Assembly: GCF_024181725.1 (NCBI RefSeq)
Contig: NZ_CP028908.1
Span: forward strand, 372,001-436,000
Direction: 5' to 3'
DNA from: Bradyrhizobium sp. WD16
Lineage (GTDB): Bacteria > Pseudomonadota > Alphaproteobacteria > Rhizobiales > Xanthobacteraceae
DNA: 64,000 nucleotides
The translations under genes and the position numbers were made by a program. Below are positions 7,750 through 18,341 of this stretch, one piece after another. The stretch's first letter is position 1, and every line of letters starts with the position of its first letter. The notes under the pieces were generated by a model. It searched no databases. It saw nothing but the letters and a program-made list of their open reading frames with translations, and was not told the DNA's origin.

Positions 7750-8310
7750 TCATCCCTTCGCCTTGCCGCGTTTGAGGTGCTCGTCCAGGCGCGGCATGAT
7801 CTCGACGAAATTGCACGGCCGGGTGCGGTAGTCGAGCTGGGCGGCGAGGATGCCATCCCAGCCGTCGCGGCAGGCGCCAGGCGATCCCGGCAGGCAGAAG
7901 ATGTAGGTGGCGCCGGCGGTCCCGGCGGTGGCGCGGCTCTGGATCGTCGAGGTGCCGATCTTGGCGTGGCTGAGCAGATGGAAGACGATCGAAAAGCCGT
8001 CCATGCGCTTTTCGAACAGCGGCTCGATGGCATCGGGCGTGACGTCGCGGCCGGTGAAGCCGGTGCCGCCGGTGGTGATGATGGCGTCGATGCCGGGATC
8101 GGCGATCCAGGCCTTCACCTTGGCGCGGATGGCATCGACGTCGTCGGTCACGATGTCGCGTGCGGCAAGATGATGTCCGGCCGCGGTTACGCGCTCGGCC
8201 AGCACCTTGCCGGAGGCGTCGTCCTCGAGCGAGCGGGTATCGGACACGGTCAGCACCGCGATATTGAGCGGCACGAAGGCTTTGCTTTCGTCGATCGCCA
8301 TCGGTCTCAT
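7750..8310 (-). CDS. moaB: Molybdenum cofactor biosynthesis protein B
   Basis: A 186-residue MoaB/MogA-fold protein that adenylylates molybdopterin, or otherwise acts late in molybdenum cofactor synthesis. [17 protein letters not shown] (about residues 80-96) is the molybdopterin-binding signature, followed by FCLPGSPGA. Length matches the family. The start at 8310 lies five bases beyond the stop of the upstream ypfJ gene, and a second in-frame ATG (MAIDES) is at 8301. The close spacing suggests the two genes share a transcript. Confidence 0.93.
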   Translation of the reverse strand: MRPMAIDESKAFVPLNIAVLTVSDTRSLEDDASGKVLAERVTAAGHHLAARDIVTDDVDAIRAKVKAWIADPGIDAIITTGGTGFTGRDVTPDAIEPLFEKRMDGFSIVFHLLSHAKIGTSTIQSRATAGTAGATYIFCLPGSPGACRDGWDGILAAQLDYRTRPCNFVEIMPRLDEHLKRGKAKG

Positions 8311-8314
8311 CCGT

Positions 8315-9244
8315 TTACAGGTCGCCGGCGCCGAAGGTGTTGCAGGCCTGCACCGTGCCCTGCTGGTAGCCGGTCATGAACCAGCGCTTGCGCTGCGCCG
8401 CCGAGCCATGGGTGAAGGAATCGGGCACGACGCGTCCGGTGGACTGCCGCTGCAAGGTGTCGTCGCCGATTGCGGAAGCGGTCTGCAGCGCGCCGTCGAT
8501 GTCGCCCGCCTCGAGGAAGCCTGGGCGCTTCTTCTCCTCGCGATTGACCCACACGCCCGACAGGCAGTCGGCCTGCAACTCGACCTTGACCTGCATCGCG
8601 TTGGCCTCGGCCTTGCTGCCGGCCTGCTGCTGCAGCCGCGTCACCCGCGGCAGGATGCCGAGCAGGTTCTGGATGTGATGCCCGGCCTCATGGGCGATGA
8701 TGTAGGCCGCCGTGAATTTGCAGGCACTGCCCGAGCAGCCGTGGAACCTGGTCTCGACCTCGCGGAAGAAGCCGGTGTCGAGGAAGATCTGGCGATCCGG
8801 CGGACAGTAGAACGGCCCCATCGCCGACTGCGCCATGCCGCAGCGGCCGCCATTGGTGGCGTTACGGAACAGCACGATGCGCGGCCCGGTATAGTTCTGG
8901 CCCGAGGCCTGGAAGATCTCGCGCCAGCGGTCATCGATTTCGCCGAGCACGCCGGAGATCATGCTGCCCATCTCGTCCTTGGGCACGCCGGTCTGCGCCG
9001 GCCCCGAGCGACGGTCGGTCTGGTAGCTCGGCGCCTGGCCACCGCCGGTGAGAATCTCGGCGCCGCCAATCAGCAGCCGCGGGTCGATGCCGACCGCCCA
9101 GCCGATCAGGCCGAGCACGATGACCGTGCCGATGCCGAGACCGCCGCCGCCGATCGGCAGGCCGAAGCCGCCGCCGCCCCCGCCACCGCTGTCATTGCGG
9201 CGGTCGTCGATATTATCGCTCCGACGGAAGTCATCGTAGCGCAT
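8315..9244 (-). CDS. ypfJ: YpfJ-type neutral zinc metallopeptidase
   Basis: A 309-residue membrane-anchored putative zinc peptidase (KPN_00809/YpfJ family). HEAGH at 185-189 is the zinc and catalytic motif. A Gly-rich N-terminal stretch (residues 19-40) leads into one membrane helix (about 36-52). Cysteine-rich segments such as FHGCSGSACKF (168-178) are typical of the family and suggest a disulphide-bonded periplasmic domain. Physiological substrate unknown. Probably cotranscribed with moaB downstream. Confidence 0.9.
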   Translation of the reverse strand: MRYDDFRRSDNIDDRRNDSGGGGGGGFGLPIGGGGLGIGTVIVLGLIGWAVGIDPRLLIGGAEILTGGGQAPSYQTDRRSGPAQTGVPKDEMGSMISGVLGEIDDRWREIFQASGQNYTGPRIVLFRNATNGGRCGMAQSAMGPFYCPPDRQIFLDTGFFREVETRFHGCSGSACKFTAAYIIAHEAGHHIQNLLGILPRVTRLQQQAGSKAEANAMQVKVELQADCLSGVWVNREEKKRPGFLEAGDIDGALQTASAIGDDTLQRQSTGRVVPDSFTHGSAAQRKRWFMTGYQQGTVQACNTFGAGDL

Positions 9245-9363
9245 GGGTCATTCTCCTCGAACTGGTCACATCGAACTAGTCACAACCGGCTGTGGTCGGC
9301 AACACGGCGCAGCGCAATATTTACAACTGCTTTACCAATCACCGCTACCGCGCCCGGCAATAA

Positions 9364-10755
<1,392 letters not shown>

Positions 10756-10830
10756 GCGCGTCCCACGGATCGTTATCGTCACCCGCGAAAGCGAGGGCGA
10801 TGACGGCGACGCCTTCAAGGCTGCCACCGC

Positions 10831-10892
10831 CAGTGTGGTGGATCTGACGCTCGTTTCAGCATCGGAGCGAGTTCTTCAAACGCGCGTCAGAT
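10831..10892. repeat. CTAG-type hairpin repeat, type C (copy C3, decayed)
   Basis: A decayed type C copy in the C2 orientation. The left arm GTGTGGTGGATCTGACGCTC is well kept, the loop AGCGAGTTCTTC is recognisable, and the right arm keeps GCGCGTCAGAT before similarity stops. Just before it, at about 10778-10806, is a short inverted sequence (GTCACCCGCGAAAGCGAGGG). The gap separates convergent ccrM and mutY. Confidence 0.75.
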
Positions 10893-10980
10893 GCGCTCGC
10901 CGTCCGCAGGGACCATCCGGCCGCAACGAGGCTCGAGCGGCTCGACGACCTGATGCGGGACTGAGCCTGAGAGCCTGCAA

Positions 10981-12105
10981 TCAAGTGCCCGGCTTCACCG
11001 ACCGCGCCAGCCCGAGATCGATCGCCTTGCGCATGACATTGGGCAGCGCTTCGCCGGGAAGCTCGGCGATCTTGACCCAGCGCATGCCGTCGGGCGCAGC
11101 GCTGCGCGGCAGCGCCTCGGCGGCATAGACCACGAGTTCCAGAGGAAAGTGGGTGAAGACGTGGCTGACGACACCGGGCCGGCGACGCCAGCGCGAGAGG
11201 CCGGCGAGCCTTGGTGCCTGGCGCCGCGCGGCGGCATCCTCCTGGCCGGCCTTCCAGTCGGAATTGGGCACCTCGGTCATGCCGCCGAGCAGGCCCTTCG
11301 CCGGCCGGCTGCGCAGCAGGACGGCGTCGCCGCGGGTGATGACGAAGGCGGCGCCGCGGCGCAGTTCGCCGGCCTTCTTCGGCGTCTTGCGCGGAAAGCT
11401 TTCGGCATCGCCCCGCACCCGCGCGGCGCAGTCCGCGCTGAGCGGACACAAGGCGCAGGCCGGGCGCTTCGGCGTACAGATGGTGGCGCCGAGGTCCATC
11501 AGAGCCTGGGCACTGTCGCCGGCGCGGGCTTCGCCGAGCAGCGTCGCGGCAAGGCGCCCGATCTCGGGCTTGGCGCCCGGCAGCGGCAGTTCCAGGGCGA
11601 ACAGCCGCGTCGCCACGCGCTCGATATTGCCGTCCACCGGCATGCAGCGCCGGTCGAAGGCGATGGCGGCGATCGCCGCGGCGGTATAGGGCCCGATGCC
11701 CGGCAGCGTTCGCAGCATCGCCTCGGTATCGGGAAAGACGCCGCCATGGTCCTGGGCGACCTTGACCGCGCAGGCATGGAGGTTGCGGGCGCGGGAGTAA
11801 TAGCCGAGCCCCGCCCACATCCGCAGCACGTCGTCGAGCGATGCTGCGGCGAGCGCCGCGGCATCGGGCCAGCGGCTGACGAACTTGTCGAAATACGGAC
11901 CGACGGCGCGCACGGTGGTCTGCTGCAGCATGATCTCCGACAGCCAGACCCGATAGGGATCCGCCATCTCGCCGGGCCCGGCACGCCAGGGCAGCCTGCG
12001 GCGATGACGATCGTACCAGGCCAGCAACGCCGCGGGGCGGCTCGCCGCCGTGTCGGCGCCGGGCGGGGTTTTCTTTCGCCGGGCTGCGGCACCTGCTAGA
12101 GTCAT
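10981..12105 (-). CDS. mutY: A/G-specific adenine DNA glycosylase
   Basis: A 374-residue MutY, which removes adenine mispaired with 8-oxoguanine. Catalytic Glu57 lies in SEIMLQQTT, the helix-hairpin-helix reads LPGIGPYTAAAIAAIAFD (134-151), and catalytic Asp158 is in VDGNIERV. The 4Fe-4S ligands are Cys210, 217, 220 and 226 (C-x6-C-x2-C-x5-C). Residues from about 240 form the NUDIX-like 8-oxoG recognition domain. Divergent from the DUF721 gene, with 29 bases between start codons. Confidence 0.96.
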   Translation of the reverse strand: MTLAGAAARRKKTPPGADTAASRPAALLAWYDRHRRRLPWRAGPGEMADPYRVWLSEIMLQQTTVRAVGPYFDKFVSRWPDAAALAAASLDDVLRMWAGLGYYSRARNLHACAVKVAQDHGGVFPDTEAMLRTLPGIGPYTAAAIAAIAFDRRCMPVDGNIERVATRLFALELPLPGAKPEIGRLAATLLGEARAGDSAQALMDLGATICTPKRPACALCPLSADCAARVRGDAESFPRKTPKKAGELRRGAAFVITRGDAVLLRSRPAKGLLGGMTEVPNSDWKAGQEDAAARRQAPRLAGLSRWRRRPGVVSHVFTHFPLELVVYAAEALPRSAAPDGMRWVKIAELPGEALPNVMRKAIDLGLARSVKPGT

Positions 12106-12134
12106 GGTGTCCCTTCTACCCAGCAGCCCATCCC

Positions 12135-12614
12135 ATGAACAAGCCCGGCCCGATCTCCGCCCGACCGCTCTCCGTCCTGGTCGGCGGTGCGATCAACGAC
12201 GTCTTCCGGCGCCAGGGCTTCGCCTCGCGCGAACTCGTCACCCGCTGGGCCGAGATCGCCGGCGCCGACATTGCCGCCCATGCCCAGCCGCTCAAGATCC
12301 AGTGGCTGCGCCCGGTGGAAGGCCAGGCCCAGGAGCCGGCGACCCTGGTGCTGCGGGTCGAGGGGCCGATGGCGCTGGAGATCCAGCACGCTTCCGCCGT
12401 GATCCTCGACCGGGTGAACCGCTTCTTCGGCTGGAACGCGGTGGGCAAACTGGCGTTGCGGCAGGCGCCGCTGTCGCGCCCCGCCAAGCGCAAGCCGCGG
12501 CCGCGTCTCGACGAGGCCGCCGTTGCCGAGGAGGCGAAGACGCTGACCGCCATCGAGGACGAGGACCTGCGCAAGGCGCTGGCGCGGCTCGGGACTGCAA
12601 TCAAGCGGAAGTGA
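12135..12614 (+). CDS. DUF721/DciA-like protein
   Basis: A 159-residue basic protein of the DUF721 family. The domain covers about residues 15-115 (RRQGFASRELVTRWAEIAG and EIQHASAVILDRVNRFFG). DciA, the replicative-helicase operator of many bacteria, belongs to this family, so a role in loading DnaB is possible. The lysine/arginine-rich C-terminus fits contact with DNA. Its place between mutY and dsbA-smc, a DNA-maintenance neighbourhood, agrees but does not prove it. Confidence 0.8.
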   Translation: MNKPGPISARPLSVLVGGAINDVFRRQGFASRELVTRWAEIAGADIAAHAQPLKIQWLRPVEGQAQEPATLVLRVEGPMALEIQHASAVILDRVNRFFGWNAVGKLALRQAPLSRPAKRKPRPRLDEAAVAEEAKTLTAIEDEDLRKALARLGTAIKRK

Positions 12615-12715
12615 GGCCGCGCCGGTCCCGGGAGCGGGGCCAGCCATTGCCACATTCACGGTTTCAAGTTAGCGAACGGCAAAACCTCGCTTGCCGGATC
12701 CGGAGTCCCTTGTCC

Positions 12716-13372
12716 ATGCTCACGCGCCGCACCTTCAATGCCCTGCTGTCGCTGACCGGCCTCGCCGCCTTCGCCGGCGTCTCGCCCTGGCGCCTGGTCC
12801 GCAGCGCGTCCGCCCAGTCGATCGCCGCCGCGGTGACCAAGCCGAGCCCGCTCGGCGACATGGCGCTGGGCCCGGAAAACGCCAAGGTCACCGTCGTCGA
12901 ATACGCCTCGATGACCTGCCCGCACTGCGCGGCCTTCACCGTCAACGTCTTCCCGAAGCTCAAGGAACAATACATCGACACCGGCAAGATCCGCTTCGTC
13001 TTCCGGGAATTCCCCCTCGACCTGAAGGCCGCGGCGGGTTCGATGCTGGCGCGCTGCGTCGCCAAGAGCGACGCCAACAAGTATTTCGCGGTGGTCGATA
13101 CCCTGTTCAAGCAGCAGGAGCAGTGGGCCGCCAAGAACACCGTCGAAGAACTCAAGCTCATCGGCAAGCAGGCCGGGCTCAGCGAGGACGGCTTCAATGC
13201 CTGCCTCAAGGACCAGCAGGTGCTGGATGGCATCAAGGCCACCCAGGAATATGCGGCCGACACCCTCAAGGTGAATTCGACCCCGAGCTTCTTCGTCAAT
13301 GGCACCCTGGTGCGCGGCGAGACCTCGATCGAGGCCTTCCAGAAGATGATCGATCCGCTTCTCAAGGCCTGA
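12716..13372 (+). CDS. DsbA-family thioredoxin-like oxidoreductase with Tat-like signal
   Basis: A 218-residue periplasmic thioredoxin-fold protein with the DsbA active site CPHC (68-71). It should catalyse disulphide formation or exchange in exported proteins. The N-terminus TRRTFNALL with a following hydrophobic stretch is a twin-arginine-type signal; cleavage is expected after the Ala-Gln near 32-34. The cis-proline loop reads NSTPSFFVNG. Length fits the DsbA/BdbD group (DSBA-like, thioredoxin_4). A TTG at 12710 is also in frame. It lies between the DUF721 gene and smc, all on the plus strand. Confidence 0.9.
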   Translation: MLTRRTFNALLSLTGLAAFAGVSPWRLVRSASAQSIAAAVTKPSPLGDMALGPENAKVTVVEYASMTCPHCAAFTVNVFPKLKEQYIDTGKIRFVFREFPLDLKAAAGSMLARCVAKSDANKYFAVVDTLFKQQEQWAAKNTVEELKLIGKQAGLSEDGFNACLKDQQVLDGIKATQEYAADTLKVNSTPSFFVNGTLVRGETSIEAFQKMIDPLLKA

Positions 13373-13726
13373 GCGAACCCGGCGGCTGCGCACAAAAAAT
13401 CGCCACAGGAACCTGCGATTGCGCTAAACACCTGAATAAGGTGTGGATAACGCCATACAAAAGGCGCCCGAATCCCCTGGCAATGGCCTCGGCAATTCCC
13501 TTGGGAAAAGCCCGTGCCGGCGGTTGCCCTGATGGCGCGGCGTCGCCATTGTCGGCCGCTACGGGACGCACCCGCGACTCGGTTACATTCCGACGGAAGG
13601 CGCGCGATCGCCTTGGCCGGGCAGGATGAACGGCCACATCACGGTAACGCTGCCGATACGGTAACGCTGTCGGTGCAGTGAGCCGTATGGCGGTGGCGCC
13701 GTTCCTGTCAAACGAGCATTGTGTTC
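13373..13726. other. Gap between dsbA-like gene and smc
   Basis: A 354 bp stretch with no supported gene and no strong hairpin. A short A-rich patch (13391-13397) follows the dsbA-like stop codon. The promoter of smc may lie here but I cannot point to it. Confidence 0.5.
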
Positions 13727-16700
13727 ATGAAACTCACTCGCCTTCGCCTGCACGGATTCAAGTCCTTCGTCGAACCGACAGACTTCCACATCGAGCCGGG
13801 GTTGACGGGAATCGTCGGACCCAACGGCTGCGGCAAGTCCAATCTGGTCGAAGCGCTGCGCTGGGTGATGGGCGAGACCTCGCACAAATCGCTGCGCGCC
13901 GCCGACATGGACGCGGTGATCTTCGCCGGCTCCGGCAACCGCCCGGCGCGCAACCACGCCGAAGTGGCGATGACCATCGACAACACCAGCCGCAGTGCGC
14001 CGGCGGCGGTCAACGACAGCGACCTGCTCGAAATCTCGCGCCGGATCGAGCGCGAGGCCGGTTCCGCCTACCGCATCAACGGCCGCGACGTGCGCGCCCG
14101 TGACGTCCAGATCCTGTTCGCCGATGCCGCGACCGGCGCGCGCTCGCCCGCCCTCGTCCACCAGGGCAAGATCGGCGAGATCATCCAGGCCAAGCCCGAG
14201 CAGCGCCGCCGCGTGCTGGAAGACGCCGCCGGCGTCGCCGGCCTGCACGCCCGCCGCCACGAGGCGGAACTGCGGCTCAAGGCGGCGGAAACCAACCTCA
14301 CCCGCGTCGAGGACGTGATCGGCCAGCTTGCCGGCCAGATCGACGGCCTCAAGCGCCAGGCCCGCCAGGCGATCCGCTATCGCGAGGTCGCCGCCAAGGT
14401 GCGCAAGGCCGAGGCGATGCTGTTCCACCTGCGCTGGATGCAGGCCCATGCCGATCTCAACGACGCCGGCCGCACCCACGACCTCGCCGTGCGCGAGGCC
14501 GCCGAGCGCATCCAGCACCAGGCCGAAGCCGCCCGCATCCAGGCGATTCGCGCCAGCGAATTGCCGGCGCTGCGCGACGCCGAGGCGCGCGCCGCCGCGG
14601 GACTGCAGCGCCTGACCAATGCCCGCGATCTGCTCGACCGCGAGGAGGAGCGCGCCAGCGAGCGCGTCGCCGAACTCGACCGCCGCCTGACCCAGCTCGC
14701 CGCCGACGCCGAACGCGAGCTGCGCCAGTCGTCCGACGCCGACGTGGCGCTGGAGCGCCTCGACGCCGAGGACGCGATGCTCAAGGACGACATCCGCGCC
14801 CGTGTCGAGAAGCGCTCCGGCGCCGACGAGCGGGTCGCCGAGGCCGACGCGACGCTGGAAACCGCCGAACGTACCTTCTCCGAACTCACCACCGCGCTCG
14901 CCGACCTCACGGCGCGGCGCGGTCAGCTCGAGGCCAATGTCCGCAACGCGCAGAGCCGCGTCGGGCGCCTCGACCAGGATATCGCCAATGTCGAGGCCGA
15001 GATCAGCCGCCTCGCCGCCGAGACCGGCGCCTTCGGCGATCTCGAGACGCTGACCGCCGCGATCGAAACCGTCCAGGCCGCGCTCGCCGAAGCCGAGGCC
15101 GCGAGCCGAGCCGCCGAATCCGCCCATGTCGCCGCGCGGCAGACGCTGGAAGCCTCGCGAGCGCCGCTGGTCGAAGCCGACAAGCGGGTGCAGCGCCTCG
15201 AGACCGAGGCCAAGACCATCTCCCGCCTGCTCGACGGCGAGACCAAGAATCTGTGGCCGCCGATCATCGACGGCGTCACCGTCACCAAGGGCTACGAAAA
15301 GGCGCTCGGCGCCGTCCTCGGCGACGATCTCGACGCCCCGGTCGATCCCTCGGCGCCGATGCGCTGGACCGCGATCGGCCTCGTCGAGGGCGACCCGGCG
15401 CTGCCCGACGGCGCCGAGCCGCTGTCGTCGCACGTCAACGCGCCGACCGAGCTGGCCCGCCGCCTTGCCCAGATCGGCGTCGTCACCAAGGACGCCGGCG
15501 TGGCGCTGGCTTCCCAGCTCAAGACCGGCCAGCGCCTGGTGACGCTGGAAGGCGACGTCTGGCGCTGGGACGGTTTCGTCGCCGCGGCCCATGCGCCGAC
15601 CGGCGCGGCCCGGCGCCTCGCCCAGCGTGCCCGGCTCGGCGAGATCGAGGCCGAGCTCGAAGACGCCCGGTTCGACGCCGCCGCCAAGCGCGAGGCGCTG
15701 GAGAATGCCGAACAGGAACTGCGCGCCGCCGCCGCCGGCGAGACCTCCGCGCGCGACGCCTGGCGGGCAGCACAGCGCGAGGCCGACAGCGCCCGCGAGC
15801 GTCACGCCACCGCCGAGCGCGAGATCAACCGCCATGCCGCCCGCGCTTCGGCGCTGGCCGAAGCCCAGTCGCGCCTGCACGCCGACCGCAACGAGGCGAT
15901 CGGCGGCCTCGAAGCCGCCGCCGAGCAGCTCGCCGAACTGCCGCCGTCGTCGGAGGCCGAGGCGCGCCGCGCCCATGTGCGCGAGGAGATCGACGGCTAT
16001 CGCCGCGTCGCCGCCCAGGTGCGCGCCGAGGCCCAGGCACTCGCCCGCGAGGCCGAGCTCGCCGACCGCCGCCTCCAGGCCATCGTCGCCGAGCGCAACG
16101 AATGGCAGAACCGCAAGCAGGGCGCGTCCTCGCAGACCGCCACCATCGAGGAGCGCATCAAGGAGCTCGAAGCCGAGCGCGGCGAACTGGACAACGCGCC
16201 GGCGGTGTTCGGCGAAAAGCGCCGCGCCGTGCTCGACGAGATCGCAATCGCCGAGGAGCAGCGGCGCAATGCCGCCGACGCCCTCGCCAATGCCGAAAAC
16301 CTGATGGCGGAAACCGACCGCGCCGCCCGCATGACGCTGGAAGCGCTGTCCGCCGCCCGCGAGGCCACAGCCCGCGCCGAGGAGCGTCTCGAAGGGACGC
16401 GGCGCCGGCTGGAGGACACCGAGCGCGAGATCCGCGACATGCTCGAGGTCGAACCGCAGGGCGTCGCGGCGCTGGCCGAGATCACGCCGGAGACCGAACT
16501 GCCGCCGGTCGCCGAGATCGAGTCCGATCTCGAGAAGCTGCGGCGCGACCGCGAGCGGCTCGGCGCCGTCAACCTGCGCGCCGAAGAGGAATTGCGCGAG
16601 GTCGAGACCCAGCACGGCACGCTGACCACCGAGCGCGACGACCTCGTCGAGGCCATCAAGCGGCTGCGCCAGGGCATCCAGAGCCTCAACAAGGAGGCCC

Positions 16701-17191
16701 GCGAACGGCTGCTGAGCTCGTTCGAGACGGTCAACAATCACTTCAAGCGGCTGTTCACCCATCTGTTCGGCGGCGGCGAGGCGGCGCTGCACCTGATCGA
16801 GAGCGACGACCCGCTCGAGGCCGGCCTCGAGATCATCGCCAAGCCGCCGGGCAAGAAGCCGCAGTCGCTGTCGCTGCTGTCGGGCGGCGAGCAGGCGCTG
16901 ACCGCGCTGGCGCTGATCTTCGCGGTGTTCCTCACCAACCCGTCGCCGATCTGCGTGCTGGACGAAGTCGACGCGCCGCTCGACGACCACAATGTCGAGC
17001 GGTGCTGCGATCTTTTGCACGAGATGACCAGCAACACCGAGACGCGCTTCATCATCATCACCCATAACCCGATCACCATGGCGCGCATGAACCGGCTGTT
17101 CGGCGTCACCATGGCCGAGCGCGGCGTGTCGCAGCTGGTCTCGGTCGACCTCGAAGGCGCGGTGCAGATCCTCGACAAGCACGTGGCGTAA
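13727..17191 (+). CDS. smc: Chromosome segregation ATPase SMC
   Basis: A 1154-residue structural maintenance of chromosomes protein. The Walker A motif GPNGCGKSN is at 31-39 of the N-terminal head. Two long Ala/Glu/Arg-rich coiled coils flank a hinge around 505-650 (LWPPIIDGV onward). The C-terminal head carries signature LSGGEQALTALAL (about 1058) and Walker B CVLDEVDAPLDD (about 1080). It organises and segregates the chromosome with ScpA/ScpB, which are not encoded here. ATG 13727 gives the usual MKLTRLRLHGFKSF start; a GTG two codons earlier is also in frame. Extreme GC in the coiled coils creates very long open frames on other strands; these are not genes. Confidence 0.97.
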   Translation: MKLTRLRLHGFKSFVEPTDFHIEPGLTGIVGPNGCGKSNLVEALRWVMGETSHKSLRAADMDAVIFAGSGNRPARNHAEVAMTIDNTSRSAPAAVNDSDLLEISRRIEREAGSAYRINGRDVRARDVQILFADAATGARSPALVHQGKIGEIIQAKPEQRRRVLEDAAGVAGLHARRHEAELRLKAAETNLTRVEDVIGQLAGQIDGLKRQARQAIRYREVAAKVRKAEAMLFHLRWMQAHADLNDAGRTHDLAVREAAERIQHQAEAARIQAIRASELPALRDAEARAAAGLQRLTNARDLLDREEERASERVAELDRRLTQLAADAERELRQSSDADVALERLDAEDAMLKDDIRARVEKRSGADERVAEADATLETAERTFSELTTALADLTARRGQLEANVRNAQSRVGRLDQDIANVEAEISRLAAETGAFGDLETLTAAIETVQAALAEAEAASRAAESAHVAARQTLEASRAPLVEADKRVQRLETEAKTISRLLDGETKNLWPPIIDGVTVTKGYEKALGAVLGDDLDAPVDPSAPMRWTAIGLVEGDPALPDGAEPLSSHVNAPTELARRLAQIGVVTKDAGVALASQLKTGQRLVTLEGDVWRWDGFVAAAHAPTGAARRLAQRARLGEIEAELEDARFDAAAKREALENAEQELRAAAAGETSARDAWRAAQREADSARERHATAEREINRHAARASALAEAQSRLHADRNEAIGGLEAAAEQLAELPPSSEAEARRAHVREEIDGYRRVAAQVRAEAQALAREAELADRRLQAIVAERNEWQNRKQGASSQTATIEERIKELEAERGELDNAPAVFGEKRRAVLDEIAIAEEQRRNAADALANAENLMAETDRAARMTLEALSAAREATARAEERLEGTRRRLEDTEREIRDMLEVEPQGVAALAEITPETELPPVAEIESDLEKLRRDRERLGAVNLRAEEELREVETQHGTLTTERDDLVEAIKRLRQGIQSLNKEARERLLSSFETVNNHFKRLFTHLFGGGEAALHLIESDDPLEAGLEIIAKPPGKKPQSLSLLSGGEQALTALALIFAVFLTNPSPICVLDEVDAPLDDHNVERCCDLLHEMTSNTETRFIIITHNPITMARMNRLFGVTMAERGVSQLVSVDLEGAVQILDKHVA

Positions 17192-17338
17192 GTTCGGGCT
17201 CCTCATCCTGAAGAGCCGCGCGAGCGGCTGTCTGCGTCAAGACCGAGGCGCCATCGGCGTGATGCCGGCGTCACGGTTCGAGACGGTGCCGACGCGCCTC
17301 CTCGCCACGAGGGGCGGGAGTAGAGGACTGCCTCGATC

Positions 17339-18325
17339 ATGGCCTTCGACCTGCCCGCCGCCCTCAAGGCCGCACTGGAGCGGCGCACCCAAGGCATCCC
17401 GCGCGCCGACCTCGCCCGGCGCGCGGCGACACTGTCCTCGACCTATCGCGGCGGCGGCGGCTCCGCAGTGATCCGCGAGAGCGCCGACGCGCTCGCCTAT
17501 GCCATCACCCGCATGCCGGCGACCTATGCCGCCACCAGCGCCTGCCTGGGCGAGATCGCGCGGCTTGATCCCGATGCGGCGCCCACGAGCCTGCTCGACG
17601 TCGGCGCGGGTCCCGGCACGGCGACCTGGGCCGCCGCGGAGATGTTCGCTTCGCTGTCGCGCTTTGCCCAGCTCGAACCCAACGCGGTGCTGGGCATGCT
17701 GGCGCGCGATCTTGCCAAGGACGCGCCGCGCTTCGCCGCCCTCGCGCAGACGGCCGGCGCCGCCGGTGCCATTGCGACCTGCGACGGCGCCGATCTCGTC
17801 GTCGCCTCGTATGTGCTGACGGAATTGCCGCCGTCGGAGCTTGCGGCTTTCGCCGCGGCGCTGTGGCAGAAGACGCAGCAGGTGCTGCTGCTGGTCGAGC
17901 CCGGAACGCCGGCGGGCTATGGCCGGCTGATGGCGGTGCGCTCGCAATTGCTCGGCGCCGGTGCCCACGTGCTCGCGCCCTGCCCCCATGCCGGTCCCTG
18001 TCCGCTCACCGCTCCCGACTGGTGCCACTTCGTCCAGCGCCTCGCCCGCAGCCGCGACCACAAGCTGGTCAAGGGCGCCGACGTGCCGTTCGAGGACGAG
18101 AAATTCGCCTATCTTGCGCTGACCCGGCAGGTGGCGGCGCAGCGGCCATCGGCGCGGGTGCTGGCACAGCCGGTCGTCGGCAAGGCGGCGGTGAGCGCCA
18201 AGCTCTGCATGGCGGACGGAGCCGTGCGCCAGGTCGGCGTGGCGCGGCGCGACAAGCCGGCCTTCGCCGCGGCGCGGCGCTGGGCCTGGGGCGATGCCAT
18301 CGACGATCTCGGCGGAGAGGGTTGA
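17339..18325 (+). CDS. Rsm22-family ribosome assembly protein
   Basis: A 328-residue protein of the Rsm22/METTL17 family, methyltransferase-fold proteins of the small ribosomal subunit of mitochondria and alphaproteobacteria. The SAM-fold motif LLDVGAGPGTATW is at 85-97. A cysteine cluster APCPHAGPCPL plus DWCHF (Cys215, Cys221, Cys229) matches the iron-sulphur ligand segment reported for mitochondrial homologues, and RDHKLVKGADVPFEDEKFAYL is the conserved C-terminal block. Probably an assembly factor rather than an active enzyme (inference). Follows smc after 147 bases that include a short REP-like stretch. Confidence 0.88.
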   Translation: MAFDLPAALKAALERRTQGIPRADLARRAATLSSTYRGGGGSAVIRESADALAYAITRMPATYAATSACLGEIARLDPDAAPTSLLDVGAGPGTATWAAAEMFASLSRFAQLEPNAVLGMLARDLAKDAPRFAALAQTAGAAGAIATCDGADLVVASYVLTELPPSELAAFAAALWQKTQQVLLLVEPGTPAGYGRLMAVRSQLLGAGAHVLAPCPHAGPCPLTAPDWCHFVQRLARSRDHKLVKGADVPFEDEKFAYLALTRQVAAQRPSARVLAQPVVGKAAVSAKLCMADGAVRQVGVARRDKPAFAAARRWAWGDAIDDLGGEG

Positions 18326-18341
18326 GCGCCCGCCATCAGCC

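Noticed and set aside
13362-13637. A 91-codon minus-strand frame in the gap before smc
   Set aside because: No recognisable motif, overlaps the dsbA-like gene end, and base composition alone explains it.
13583-17206. A 1207-codon minus-strand open frame opposite smc
   Set aside because: Antisense shadow of the SMC coiled coils, which are rich in Glu/Ala/Arg codons. No motif or ribosome-binding site.
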